DNA of 64,000 nt from Prevotella sp. Rep29 (GCF_019551475.1 NZ_CP047159.1:2046001-2110000), one strand, 5' to 3'; shown: positions 34,982-44,019, counted from the stretch's first letter. Numbers and translations are program-made. Notes: a model not told the origin generated them from the sequence alone.

Positions 34982-35854
34982 ATGAGTTTGAAAATTGTTG
35001 TACTTGCCAAGCAAGTACCCGACACAAGAAACGTGGGCAAAGATGCCATGACCGCCGAAGGAACGGTCAACCGCGCCGCTCTGCCTGCCATCTTCAACCC
35101 CGAAGATTTGAATGCCTTGGAACAGGCGCTCCGGCTGAAGGAGCAGCATCCGGGCTCTACAGTAGGTATTCTGACAATGGGACCGCCGCGCGCCGGTGAA
35201 ATCATCCGACAAGGATTGTATCGCGGCGCTGATACGGGCTGGTTGCTGACCGACCGTCTTTTCGCCGGTGCCGACACATTGGCAACGAGTTATGCATTGG
35301 CAACAGCCATCAAGAAAATCGGCGACGTGGACATCGTCATCGGTGGACGACAGGCTATTGACGGCGACACCGCACAGGTGGGTCCACAGGTAGCCCAGAA
35401 ACTGGGACTCAACCAGGTGACATACGCAGAAGAGATTCTGAAGATAGAAAACAACGTGGCTACTATCCGTCGCGTCATCGACGGTGGTGTGGAGACTGTT
35501 GAAGCACCGCTGCCCGTCGTCGTGACGGTCAACGGAAGCGCAGCCCCCTGCCGTCCGTGCAACGCCAAACTGGTGATGAAGTACAAGCGTGCTACCTGTC
35601 CGATGGAACGTACCGAAGACAACAACGAGTACAACTACCTCTACGACGAGCGTCCTTATCTGACACTCAACCAGTGGAGCGTGGCTGACGTAGATGGCGA
35701 TGCCGACCAGTGTGGTCTTTCCGGCTCTCCGACGAAGGTGAAAGCCGTGAAAAACATCGTGTTCCAGGCAAAAGAGTCGAAAACTTTGACGGCTTCTGAT
35801 GCTGACGTAGAGGGAATGATCAAAGAATTGTTGGAAGAAAAAATCATCGGATAA
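34982..35854 (+). CDS. etfB: Electron transfer flavoprotein, beta subunit
   Basis: A 290-residue ETF beta. KIVVLAKQVPDTR at the start, then FNPEDLNALEQALRLKE (the family signature region) and the DIVIGGRQAIDGDTAQVGPQ block. With EtfA it carries electrons between acyl-CoA dehydrogenases and other carriers. It heads a five-gene operon that includes etfA, the acyl-CoA dehydrogenase and two tiny membrane-protein genes. Confidence 0.95.
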   Translation: MSLKIVVLAKQVPDTRNVGKDAMTAEGTVNRAALPAIFNPEDLNALEQALRLKEQHPGSTVGILTMGPPRAGEIIRQGLYRGADTGWLLTDRLFAGADTLATSYALATAIKKIGDVDIVIGGRQAIDGDTAQVGPQVAQKLGLNQVTYAEEILKIENNVATIRRVIDGGVETVEAPLPVVVTVNGSAAPCRPCNAKLVMKYKRATCPMERTEDNNEYNYLYDERPYLTLNQWSVADVDGDADQCGLSGSPTKVKAVKNIVFQAKESKTLTASDADVEGMIKELLEEKIIG

Positions 35855-35869
35855 AATAGAAAAGTTTTT

Positions 35870-35977
35870 ATGGGTTTACTCGGTCGAATAATTGCCTGGT
35901 GCAAAGAGCACCCCATACTGGCAATAATCATCTATCTTTTGTTTTTCGATAACAACAATAATGATAACGACGATTAA
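35870..35977 (+). CDS. 35-residue single-membrane-helix peptide between etfB and etfA
   Basis: The open frame ATG(35870)-TAA(35977) is short but positioned 15 bases after etfB. It encodes a short N-terminus with a positive charge (MGLLGRIIAWCKEHP), one hydrophobic helix (ILAIIIYLLFF) and a tail of Asn/Asp only. An A-rich leader with AAAAGTTTTT precedes it. Etf genes are often adjacent to each other, so an insert of exactly one small reading frame is noteworthy. I know no named family. Expression is not shown by sequence alone. Confidence 0.5.
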   Translation: MGLLGRIIAWCKEHPILAIIIYLLFFDNNNNDNDD

Positions 35978-36013
35978 ATCATATAAATTCTTTTTGTCAA
36001 ATTGAAAAAGATT

Positions 36014-37036
36014 ATGAACAACGTATTTGTATATATAGAGATAGAGAACACCCTCGTTCAAGAGGTCTCTCAAGAATTGCTGACGAAAGGACGCAAGCTC
36101 GCCAACCAACTCGGCGTAGAGCTCCATGCCGTCGTCATCGGTACCGATATCAAAGGTAAGGTTGAAGAACAGATTCTGCCTTATGGCGTTGACAAACTCT
36201 TCGTATTCGATGCTCCGGAACTTTTCCCATACACTTCTGCACCACATACCGACATCATGGTGAACCTCTTCAAGGAGGAACAGCCGCAGATCTGTCTCAT
36301 GGGAGCAACGGTCATCGGACGCGACCTCGGACCACGTGTCAGCTCATCGCTCACCAGCGGACTGACAGCCGACTGTACGGAACTGGAAATCGGTCCGTAC
36401 GAGGACAAGAAAGCGGGTAAGACTTACGAAAATCTGCTCTATCAGATTCGTCCTGCATTCGGCGGTAACATCGTGGCAACAATCGTCAATCCCGACCACC
36501 GTCCGCAGATGGCAACCGTCCGCTCAGGCGTGATGCAGAAAGCCATTTACGACGGCGAATGCCGCAAAGAAGTGGTTTACCCCGAAGTGTCCAAGTATGT
36601 CAGCCCCGAGGCTTTCGTAGTGAAAGTGCTTGAACACCGCGTCGAGGCAGCCAAGCACAATCTGAAAGGTGCGCCCATCGTCGTAGCCGGCGGTTACGGC
36701 GTCGGTTCAAAAGAAGGTTTCGACCAGCTGTTTGAACTCGCCAAAGTGCTCCACGGCGAAGTGGGTGGCTCGCGTGCCGCCGTCGATGCTGGATGGATTG
36801 ACCACGACCGACAGATTGGTCAGACGGGTGTCACCGTTCATCCGAAGGTATATATCGCCTGCGGTATCTCTGGTCAGATTCAGCATATCGCCGGTATGCA
36901 GGACTCAGGCATCATCATCTCCATCAACAACGACCCCGAAGCGCCAATCAACAAGATTGCCGACTACGTGATTGTAGGCACGGTGGAGGAAACTGTTCCG
37001 AAACTGATTAAGTACTACAAACAGAATTCAAAGTAA
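36014..37036 (+). CDS. etfA: Electron transfer flavoprotein, alpha subunit
   Basis: I use ATG 36014 (340 residues, MNNVFVYIE) rather than an upstream in-frame TTG at 36002. The C-terminal FAD domain is typical: GGYGVGSKEGF, GGSRAAVDAGW, RQIGQTGVTVHPKVYIACGISG (split here for length) and a final NNDPEAPI. Partner of etfB. Stop and the next ATG are one base apart. Confidence 0.94.
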   Translation: MNNVFVYIEIENTLVQEVSQELLTKGRKLANQLGVELHAVVIGTDIKGKVEEQILPYGVDKLFVFDAPELFPYTSAPHTDIMVNLFKEEQPQICLMGATVIGRDLGPRVSSSLTSGLTADCTELEIGPYEDKKAGKTYENLLYQIRPAFGGNIVATIVNPDHRPQMATVRSGVMQKAIYDGECRKEVVYPEVSKYVSPEAFVVKVLEHRVEAAKHNLKGAPIVVAGGYGVGSKEGFDQLFELAKVLHGEVGGSRAAVDAGWIDHDRQIGQTGVTVHPKVYIACGISGQIQHIAGMQDSGIIISINNDPEAPINKIADYVIVGTVEETVPKLIKYYKQNSK

Positions 37037-37037
37037 A

Positions 37038-37220
37038 ATGAAACTAACCATCCTCTCGGTTCTTTTCTATGCAGCATTGGTGGTTGCAAATATATGGTTT
37101 GCCATCACCATGGAGGCAGATTGCACTAAACACATCTTTTCAAAAGTGTTGAACGTATTATTTGCCTTATACTTTGCATACAATTTATATAAGGAATTGA
37201 AAGGAATAAAGAGAAAATAA
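37038..37220 (+). CDS. 60-residue two-helix membrane protein between etfA and acd
   Basis: Starts one base after etfA and ends two bases before the dehydrogenase, which strongly argues that it is translated. Helix one is about residues 3-24 (ILSVLFYAALVVANIWFAI), helix two about 36-50 (VLNVLFALYFAYNLY), with a basic end (KELKGIKRK). No family recognised. Its location suggests some membrane link for the ETF/dehydrogenase pair, but that is inference. Confidence 0.7.
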   Translation: MKLTILSVLFYAALVVANIWFAITMEADCTKHIFSKVLNVLFALYFAYNLYKELKGIKRK

Positions 37221-37222
37221 TT

Positions 37223-38950
37223 ATGGCAAACTATTTTACTGACCATCCCGAATTGGAATTTCATCTTCATCACCCGCTGATGAAGCGCATCGTTGAGTTG
37301 AAAGAACGCAACTTTGCGGATAAAGATAAGTATGAAGATGCGCCCGTTGACTACAACGACGCCATCGAGAACTATAAGCAACTGCTCGATATCACGGGCG
37401 ACATCGCTGCGAACATCATCGAACCAAACTCTGAGAGTGTTGACCTCGAAGGTCCGCATCTCGAAAACGGACGCATGATTTACGCATCGAAGACCTTCGA
37501 GAATATCGACGCTACGCGCAAAGCAGGTCTTTGGGGCATCTCCATGCCACGTCGCTACGGTGGACTGAACATGCCCATCACACCGTACTCAATGGCTTCG
37601 GAGATTGTTTCGACGGCAGATGCCGGCTTCCAGAACATCTGGTCGCTGCAAGACTGCATCGAGACCCTCTACGAATTTGGCTCAGAAGAACAGCGCCAGA
37701 AGTACATCCCGCGTGTTTGTGCCGGTGAAACCATGTCAATGGACCTCACCGAGCCCGACGCAGGTTCTGACCTCCAGCGCGTGATGCTCAAGGCAACCTA
37801 TGACGAAGAGAACGATTGCTGGCGACTGAACGGTGTGAAACGCTTCATCACCAACGGCGATTCAGACATCCACCTCGTGCTGGCACGTTCGGAAGAAGGC
37901 ACCCGTGACGGTCGCGGACTCTCGATGTTCATCTACGACAAGCGCGACGGCGGCGTGGATGTGCGCCACATCGAGCACAAACTCGGTATTCACGGTTCGC
38001 CCACCTGCGAGCTGACCTACAAGAATGCGAAGGCTGAACTCTGCGGAAGCACACGCCTCGGACTTATCAAATACGTCATGGCACTCATGAACGGAGCCCG
38101 CCTGGGCATCGCCGCACAATCGACAGGTCTGTCGCAGGCTGCCTACAACGAAGCACTCGCCTACGCCAAGGAGCGCCGTCAGTTCGATACCGCCATCATC
38201 GACTTCCCCGCCGTATATGACATGCTCAGCCGCATGAAGGCAAAACTCGATGCCGGACGCAGCATCCTCTATCAGACAGCCCGCTACGTCGATATCTACA
38301 AAGCACTGGAAGACATCGCCCGTGAGCGTACGCTGACTCCCGAAGAGCGCCAGGAACAGAAGCTCTACTCACGACTGGCAGACGCTTTCACACCACTGGC
38401 AAAGGGTATGAACTCGGAATATGCCAACCAGAACGCCTACGACGCGATTCAGGTGCACGGCGGTTCGGGCTTTATCATGGAATATAAGTGTCAGCGACTC
38501 TATCGCGACGCACGCATCTTCTCCATCTACGAGGGAACGACGCAGCTGCAAGTGGTGGCAGCCATCCGCTACATCACCAACGGAACATACCTCAACCTGA
38601 TGAAGGAAATGCTCGAAAAGGAAGTCAGCGACGAGATGAAACCGCTCAAAGTGCGCGTGGAAGGCATGGTGAAAAACTACGAGGAGGCACTCAACTACGT
38701 CAAGGAACTGAACAACCAAGACGCGCAAGACTTCCTCGCACGCCGACTCTACGACATGACGGCAGAGATTATGATGTCGCTCCTCATCCTCGACGATGCC
38801 AGCCGGGCACCCGAACTCTTCGCCAAGAGCGCCAACGTCTATGTGCGCATGGCAGAAGAGAACGTACTCGGAAAGACCGTTTATGTGCGCCACTTCACGC
38901 CCGAAGACCTCAAAAGCTTCACGGCAAGGGAGTGTGAATGCAAAGAATAA
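37223..38950 (+). CDS. Acyl-CoA dehydrogenase
   Basis: A 575-residue FAD enzyme of the larger acyl-CoA dehydrogenase type (DmdC-like length). Substrate/FAD loop TEPDAGSDLQ near 176-185, then GVKRFITNGD, the catalytic glutamate in FSIYEGTTQLQ near residue 440, and the QVHGGSGFIMEY block before it. An extra helical C-terminal domain (about 460-575) follows. Electrons pass to the EtfAB encoded upstream. Acyl chain specificity unknown. Confidence 0.93.
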   Translation: MANYFTDHPELEFHLHHPLMKRIVELKERNFADKDKYEDAPVDYNDAIENYKQLLDITGDIAANIIEPNSESVDLEGPHLENGRMIYASKTFENIDATRKAGLWGISMPRRYGGLNMPITPYSMASEIVSTADAGFQNIWSLQDCIETLYEFGSEEQRQKYIPRVCAGETMSMDLTEPDAGSDLQRVMLKATYDEENDCWRLNGVKRFITNGDSDIHLVLARSEEGTRDGRGLSMFIYDKRDGGVDVRHIEHKLGIHGSPTCELTYKNAKAELCGSTRLGLIKYVMALMNGARLGIAAQSTGLSQAAYNEALAYAKERRQFDTAIIDFPAVYDMLSRMKAKLDAGRSILYQTARYVDIYKALEDIARERTLTPEERQEQKLYSRLADAFTPLAKGMNSEYANQNAYDAIQVHGGSGFIMEYKCQRLYRDARIFSIYEGTTQLQVVAAIRYITNGTYLNLMKEMLEKEVSDEMKPLKVRVEGMVKNYEEALNYVKELNNQDAQDFLARRLYDMTAEIMMSLLILDDASRAPELFAKSANVYVRMAEENVLGKTVYVRHFTPEDLKSFTARECECKE

Positions 38951-38967
38951 TCACTGAACAACATTTA

Positions 38968-38996
38968 GCAAATTCCCCTCACAAAGGGGAATTTGC
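38968..38996 (+). terminator. Terminator-like hairpin after acd
   Basis: A 12-base perfect stem (GCAAATTCCCCT with AGGGGAATTTGC) and a 4-base loop, 18 bases after the stop; the T run after it is poor, so partial read-through into the AraC gene is possible. Confidence 0.6.
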
Positions 38997-39008
38997 GTTA
39001 TTTGGCAG

Positions 39009-39818
39009 ATGGATACCATACAACATATCATCATAGATGACACGCTCCAGAACATCGGTGACACAAAATTCACCGACTATCTGTGCCATGCCTATTGTCA
39101 TGAAGGATATTGCACGTTTACCTACAACAACCAAGCCTTCCGCTTCGGTAAGGGCGACTGTATGATTATCCCCTGTCGGCGCGACATGATAGAGCATCTT
39201 GAGGAAAGCAAGGACTTCCGCGTGGACGTGATATCTGCCACACTGGAGTTCCTTCAGGTGGCAACACCGCAGAGCAACTATGGCATGAAGGGACATCTGG
39301 CGCTGTTCGACAATCCCATCATGCGCCTCACGGAAGAACAACAGAAACGCTGCATCAACAACTTCTCCGTCATCAGGCAACGCCTCTCGCAGCCGCAACA
39401 CCACTTCTTCCGCGACGTACTCATCAATGCCGTGCAGACGATGATACTCGACTTCTTCGACTTCCACGCAGAACTGTATGGCTTCGATAAGATTTCCACA
39501 CAATACCAGCAGCTGATGCAGCAGTTTATCGACTTACTGGAACGAGGCGATTTCCGACAGAATCGCGAGATAGGATATTACGCCGACAAACTCTGCGTCA
39601 CACCCAAATATCTCAGCGAGGTGTCGAAAAAGGTGAGCGGACTGCCTGCCAACTATTGGATTACGCGCTATACCGCGCTCGACATCAGCCGACTGCTGCG
39701 CGACCGCACACGCTCTTTTACCGAAATCAGCGACCTGTTCGGCTTCTCGTCCCTCTCCCACTTCAGCCGATACGTCCAGAACAATCTCGGAGCCAAGCCC
39801 ACCGATTTCAGGGAATAG
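39009..39818 (+). CDS. AraC family transcriptional regulator
   Basis: A 269-residue regulator with an N-terminal cupin-like sensor (about 15-150) and a C-terminal two-helix-turn-helix AraC domain (about 185-269; IGYYADKLCVTPKYLSEVSK and FTEISDLFGFSSLSHFSRY). No promoter of its own is obvious in the 58-base gap. Three genes downstream carry a shared promoter box and are attractive targets (see findings). Ligand unknown. Confidence 0.88.
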   Translation: MDTIQHIIIDDTLQNIGDTKFTDYLCHAYCHEGYCTFTYNNQAFRFGKGDCMIIPCRRDMIEHLEESKDFRVDVISATLEFLQVATPQSNYGMKGHLALFDNPIMRLTEEQQKRCINNFSVIRQRLSQPQHHFFRDVLINAVQTMILDFFDFHAELYGFDKISTQYQQLMQQFIDLLERGDFRQNREIGYYADKLCVTPKYLSEVSKKVSGLPANYWITRYTALDISRLLRDRTRSFTEISDLFGFSSLSHFSRYVQNNLGAKPTDFRE

Positions 39819-39874
39819 ATGCCTGGAGCCATTCCCACAAATAGGACCCATGTTCAGCCTACCTGTCACGAAAA

Positions 39875-39892
39875 TACGCCCCGGCGTTTTTT
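39875..39892 (+). terminator. Weak terminator-like hairpin after the AraC gene
   Basis: A short ACGC/GCGT stem followed by six T residues. Stem is only 4-5 pairs, so the call is tentative. Confidence 0.3.
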
Positions 39893-39933
39893 CCAAACCC
39901 CGGAGCGTACGTCAATTCAAACAATCCAATCTT

Positions 39934-40500
39934 TTAATCTACTCCAAAAGTAGCAATAACCAATGAATTCTTTTCATCCTTTTCATTCGGATTGGTCACA
40001 TAGATACCATACTCCCCAGCTGGCAGATTGTCAATCGCAACGAGATAAGAATCCTCACCATACTTCTTGGCATTGAAATCCATCCGCTTCATATTGTTGC
40101 TTGAGTCACCTCCAAATGAATTTGACTTCGACATCTCTGCACGTCGAGCATTGCCTTTTATATCAAACTGAATGATGTTAATGATTTGCAAAGGATCAGT
40201 CTTATTATCTACCGCACGGACGATAAATTTTGTCAAGGCCGATTGAGGAATGCGTGTCTTAGCCGTTTTTCCTTGTATATGCAGGCGCGACTTGATGCTT
40301 CCAATACCCACGAGATAAAGAGATGCACCAGCTTTTGTTTTTATCTGAGCATTTTCTTTAGGCAGTAAAAGCCCTTCTGTGTCAGTCTTCACATATACCA
40401 CCTGTCCCGAAAATTCAGGTTCATCTACAGTTATTTTGTTCTGTGCATTTGCATGTACCACTACGATACCGGCGATTAACGCTAAAATAATCTTTTTCAT
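39934..40500 (-). CDS. Exported protein of unknown function
   Basis: A 188-residue protein with a clear signal peptide (about 1-19, ending in ANAQ). The mature part is beta rich, with LYLVGIGSIKSRLHIQG near 61-77 and the C-terminal LVAIDNLPAGEYGIYVTNP, a phrase seen in Ig-like or fibronectin-like domains. I do not recognise the family. The likely promoter is at 40831-40838, giving an unusually long leader that holds a large hairpin. Confidence 0.65.
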   Translation of the reverse strand: MKKIILALIAGIVVVHANAQNKITVDEPEFSGQVVYVKTDTEGLLLPKENAQIKTKAGASLYLVGIGSIKSRLHIQGKTAKTRIPQSALTKFIVRAVDNKTDPLQIINIIQFDIKGNARRAEMSKSNSFGGDSSNNMKRMDFNAKKYGEDSYLVAIDNLPAGEYGIYVTNPNEKDEKNSLVIATFGVD

Positions 40501-40830
40501 GATTTTAATCCTTAATAATGTTAGACGTGAATATTTTTATGAGCCACTTACTGTTGTTTAGCTGAGACAGAAAAGAAACGTGGACTCTTCAACTTCGTCA
40601 TCAGTTTCTCTCACGTATCGCCAAACACGTCAAACGTTCCAATTACGAGTAAAAGCCCACGTCAGTCATGACGTGAGCGTTGAGACTTCTACTCTTGAAC
40701 GTTTTTCTTCTAATTGGCGATTTCGAGAGAAAACAAGAATAAAGCTAACGCTTCTTATCTATATGTCTTTTGTCTGTTTTATTAGTCCATAGGCAACAGG
40801 TTTCGTTCAACTTATATTTTGGATACATTG
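40501..40830 (-). other. Long non-coding leader of the exported protein gene
   Basis: About 320 bases between the -7 box and the start codon, with no credible gene. The main content is the long hairpin at 40604-40734, described separately. Confidence 0.5.
40604..40734 (-). ncRNA. Large imperfect hairpin, possible structured leader or small RNA
   Basis: Nested complementary arms run from outside in: GTTT/AAAC at the edge, CTCTC (40608-40612) with GAGAG (40725-40729), ATCGCCAA (40617-40624) with TTGGCGAT (40714-40721), AAACGTTC (40632-40639) with GAACGTTT (40697-40704), GAGT..AAG (40647-40655) with ACTTCTACTC (40685-40694), and CACGTCA (40658-40664) with TGACGTG (40669-40675) closing a 4-base loop. 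Pairings are interrupted by unpaired segments. It could be an RNA element or a folded DNA repeat. Confidence 0.5.
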
Positions 40831-40838
40831 CAAAGATA
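40831..40838 (-). promoter_or_regulatory. -7 box for the leader and exported protein gene
   Basis: TATCTTTG on the minus strand, downstream of greA; TTTG is present further up but at 15 bases, shorter than usual. Confidence 0.45.
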
Positions 40839-40944
40839 CAAAAAAAGGGAATACAAAAAGAATTTATGAACACATTTTCTCTCTTATAAAAGAACATCTG
40901 CCTCCGTATATCCTTTTTATAATGCTTTCTCATGTTTTTTCAGA

Positions 40945-41409
40945 TTACATTTCGATACGTTCTACGCGCAGGCGTAGGGTGCCGGCAGGCACGCGCACTT
41001 CAATGACATCGCCCACCTTCTTGTTGAGCAACGCCTGTGCTATGGGCGACTTGACGGAGATTTTTCCCTCGCGAAGGTTGGCCTCGTGAGGGCTGGTGAG
41101 CGTATAGGTCATCCGGCTGTTATTTCCCAGATTGGTGATTTCCACCCTACTGAGCAACTGGATGCAGTCACTCGTGCGGTTCGACATGTCAATCACGCGG
41201 GCATGAGCCAGCACTCTCTGCTTGTAGCGAATCCTGCTCAACAGCCTCCCTTGTTCACGCTTGGCTGCATGATACTCAAAGTTCTCACTGAGGTCGCCCT
41301 TGTCGCGCGCCTCGGCAATCGCCTCCCTCACCTGCGGAAGTTCCACACTCTCCAACTGTCGTAACTCGGCTACGAGCTTGTCGTAGCCTTCCTGAGACAT
41401 ATATTCCAT
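40945..41409 (-). CDS. greA: Transcription elongation factor GreA
   Basis: A 154-residue factor. YMSQEGYDKLVAELRQLE at the start and AIAEARDKGDLSENFEYHAA give the coiled coil with its acidic tip (about 29-48); the C-terminal FKBP-like domain ends SPIAQALLNKKVGDVIEV. It rescues backtracked RNA polymerase by stimulating transcript cleavage. Monocistronic, minus strand. Confidence 0.94.
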   Translation of the reverse strand: MEYMSQEGYDKLVAELRQLESVELPQVREAIAEARDKGDLSENFEYHAAKREQGRLLSRIRYKQRVLAHARVIDMSNRTSDCIQLLSRVEITNLGNNSRMTYTLTSPHEANLREGKISVKSPIAQALLNKKVGDVIEVRVPAGTLRLRVERIEM

Positions 41410-41692
41410 ATCAGTCTTTTTCTTTTTCCGGATGCGAAGTTACGAAAAAAAGACGAACACACACGCCCGTACCCCTTAAAATATAGCGACTAACAGGCAA
41501 AACGGAGAGAAAAAACGCCACTTTCCATTCCCCAGACGTAAAGGACGGAAGAGCAAACCACCACCCCTCTCATCAACCGACAGAGCATATATTATATAAA
41601 ATAATGTGGCGTGAGTCCGACATAAGAATGACGAAAATTTTATGACGCTTCTCATGCCGTCCCCTCATTCCACCCGTTAAGCCGCCTCCCAC

Positions 41693-41911
41693 TTTTGTAT
41701 ATTTATGCATGGGAGGAGCGGTTGGAGGGCAATTTGTAAACCTTTGAATTTCAATACTTTAAAAACGGCTTTCCAAAAGTGCCACTTTCGCACTCCAAAA
41801 GGGGAACTTTTAGGAGCTAAAAGTGGCACTTTTGGAAAGCAAAAGTTCCCCTTTTGGAAAACGAAAGTTCAACTGCATATTTATGCGCCCTTTTCCGCAT
41901 GTTTATACAGG
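41693..41911. repeat. Family A palindromic-array element, copy A3
   Basis: Same orientation as A1. Left end TTTTGTATATTTATGCA, array 41774-41874 of four 22-23 base units (for example AAAAGTGGCACTTTTGG) plus a terminal half unit GAAAGTTCAACT, then CATATTTATGCGCCC and right end CATGTTTATACA. The units differ from A1 in the palindrome centre (GTGGCAC or GGGGAAC in place of GTTGAAC). Confidence 0.87.
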
Positions 41912-41983
41912 ATGTGTTTTGGTGTTTTTTTTCGCCAAATTCACGTTAAAGTAACAGGTCTTATAACCGATTGGGAGCGAAAG

Positions 41984-42048
41984 TCTGTTTTTGATAAAAT
42001 TCCCCGAAATTTGTGTAACTAACGCTTTTGATAAATTCCGTAATTTTG
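41984..42048 (+). promoter_or_regulatory. Shared-box promoter 1 (decarboxylase-cupin gene)
   Basis: Box CCGAAATTTGTGTAAC at 42004-42019, preceded by TCTGTTTTTG at 41984, and the -7 element TAATTTTG at 42041-42048. Box start to -7 start is 37 bases, identical to promoter 2. Confidence 0.6.
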
Positions 42049-42119
42049 CATCCAGTTGATGAACCTCCTCCCATAAAATTTGGAGACAGGGATGAACAAA
42101 ACTAAAAACATTTACGAAT

Positions 42120-43139
42120 ATGAAACGAATCATCACAATCATGATGGCAGTATTGACTATGACAACAGTACAAGGACAGACGCTGACAGAGCGTCAGAAG
42201 GGATTGGCTGCATGTGCATGCCTGATGGCACAAGGCGACCTGAAGAGATTGGAACCTGCCGTGCGACAGGCTCTGGACAACGGCGTGACCATCAACGAAC
42301 TGAAAGAGGCTCTCTCGCAACTCTATGCCTACACAGGCTTTCCACGTTCGCTGAATGCGCTGGGCGTATTGAGCAAAGTGTTGCAAGAAGGCAATAATCC
42401 GAATTGGAAAGAAGGTAAGCCCTGGAAACGTCCTAAGGAATGGGACGATGCACGGAAAGCCTATGAACTGGGCAAGAAGAATCAGACACAACTCTCCGGA
42501 AAGCCGTTTGACTATGCTTTCTGTCCGCAAAACGACTATTACCTGAAGTCACATCTCTTCGGCGACATCTTCGCCGGCGACCAGCTCTCGGCTGCCGACC
42601 GCGAGATCGTCACCGTAGCAGCACTGAGCGGTCTCGACGGCGTTGCCCCGCAGTTGAACGCCCACAAGCTGGGCGCCGTAAACATGGGCAACAGTCAGGA
42701 ACTGGTGGATGAACTCAGCCAGTGGCTCGACAGCGAGGGATACACCCTGCGCAGCGGTTTTCCAAAAGGCGAACCCAACACGGCTTATGCACAATATTTC
42801 ACAGGCAATAGTTATCTGGCACCGATGGATGCACAGAACGGCGGTCCTGCCAACGTCACTTTCGAGCCGCGCTGCCGCAACAACTGGCACATCCACCACA
42901 AGCAGGTGCAGGTGCTCATCTGCGTAAGCGGTCGCGGCTGGTACCAGGAATGGGGAAAGGACCCTGTACCGATGACCCCCGGAACGGTCATTGCCATCCC
43001 TGCCGAAACCAAGCACTGGCATGGCGCTGCCCGCGATTCATGGTTCCAACACCTGACCTACCATACGCACGTGGAGGAAGGAGCCAGCAACGAATGGCTG
43101 GAACCCGTGACCGACGAGGTGTATGACAAACTGCAATAG
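42120..43139 (+). CDS. Exported carboxymuconolactone decarboxylase-like/cupin fusion
   Basis: A 339-residue protein: signal peptide (about 1-20, ending VQGQ), two AhpD/carboxymuconolactone decarboxylase-like domains (about 22-90 and 125-215; the second has DREIVTVAALSGLDGVAPQLNAH) and a C-terminal cupin (about 235-325; NNWHIHHKQVQVLICVSG with metal-binding His residues and IPAETKHWHGA). In Bacteroidota such fusions are found beside AraC regulators, flavodoxins and aldo/keto reductases, as here. The enzymatic reaction is unknown. Driven by shared-box promoter 1. Confidence 0.85.
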   Translation: MKRIITIMMAVLTMTTVQGQTLTERQKGLAACACLMAQGDLKRLEPAVRQALDNGVTINELKEALSQLYAYTGFPRSLNALGVLSKVLQEGNNPNWKEGKPWKRPKEWDDARKAYELGKKNQTQLSGKPFDYAFCPQNDYYLKSHLFGDIFAGDQLSAADREIVTVAALSGLDGVAPQLNAHKLGAVNMGNSQELVDELSQWLDSEGYTLRSGFPKGEPNTAYAQYFTGNSYLAPMDAQNGGPANVTFEPRCRNNWHIHHKQVQVLICVSGRGWYQEWGKDPVPMTPGTVIAIPAETKHWHGAARDSWFQHLTYHTHVEEGASNEWLEPVTDEVYDKLQ

Positions 43140-43203
43140 ACAATATAACAAGACAAACTTATCGGTCAGCCATCAAGCCCTTTCCATAAAACACAAAAAA
43201 AGC

Positions 43204-43923
43204 ATGAGCACATTCGTAGAATACTTCAAGCACCATTGGAAAAAGAACGACGCAGAAGGGCGCCACTTGATTCATTCATGTCCCGAACTGATAGACTGCA
43301 TTCAGCAAGTGGGATTTCTTCCACTGCTGGAGAGTGGAATAGAAGGCTACAGCGCCGAAGCATTAATGGCTGAGGAATGCCGTTTCACGGAGTTTCCAGA
43401 CGGTTCTTGGGAGTGGCCGCTATGGCAATGGAAGAGCTCTGTCGTGACCGAAGGCAACTGCGTTTACGGGAAATTCTTTGCCGGCAAGGCTGGCTTCATC
43501 AGCCGCAAGTGGTGGCACGACTTCTACAACTGGCGACGCAGTAAGCATCCCATCCCTGAAGAGGGCACCATTGAGGACATCATCCTGCAGACCTTACGTG
43601 AGAATGGCAGCATGATAGCACGAGAGTTGCGGGCTGCCTGCGGAATGACCGGACCGAAGATGCGCGGAAAGTTTGACGCTTTCATCAACCGCCTTCAAAT
43701 GGGTTGCCACATCGTCACCGAAGATTTCGTCTATCCAACCGACAAACACGGGCGGGAATACGGTTTCGGATGGTCACTGCTCACCACGCCCGAACACCTG
43801 CTCGGTGCGGATGCCTGCCGATGTTCAAGAACTCCAGAAGAGTCGTATCGCCACATGGAGGAGCATCTCACCCGACTGCTGCCCGAAGCAACGGAAAAAC
43901 AAATCAAGAAAATCTTGCAATAA
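43204..43923 (+). CDS. AlkZ-related winged-helix protein
   Basis: The ATG at 43204 gives 239 residues; a longer reading has no ribosome site. The chain resembles bacterial proteins annotated as AlkZ-related: an aromatic N-terminal part (SWEWPLWQWKSSV, GFISRKWWHDFYNWRR) and a winged-helix segment (TIEDIILQTLRENGSMIARELRAAC, split for length, about 120-150). AlkZ proteins are DNA glycosylases that act on cross-links, but catalytic residues were not identified here. It lies 64 bases after the decarboxylase gene, likely the same transcript. Confidence 0.55.
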   Translation: MSTFVEYFKHHWKKNDAEGRHLIHSCPELIDCIQQVGFLPLLESGIEGYSAEALMAEECRFTEFPDGSWEWPLWQWKSSVVTEGNCVYGKFFAGKAGFISRKWWHDFYNWRRSKHPIPEEGTIEDIILQTLRENGSMIARELRAACGMTGPKMRGKFDAFINRLQMGCHIVTEDFVYPTDKHGREYGFGWSLLTTPEHLLGADACRCSRTPEESYRHMEEHLTRLLPEATEKQIKKILQ

Positions 43924-44019
43924 GGAAGCGGCGAGGACAGCATGAGTGCTCCTGCACCACCGATGCGCTGCAACCTTTTCGCTCCAAACAATCACATTCT
44001 CCGTTTTTGACAATTCTCT

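Larger units (their letters stand above)
41410..42119. other. 710-base gap between greA and the decarboxylase-cupin gene
   Basis: Holds repeat copy A3 (41693-41911) and the shared-box promoter at 41984-42048. The stretch 41420-41690 shows nothing I can name beyond AT-rich sequence. Confidence 0.5.
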
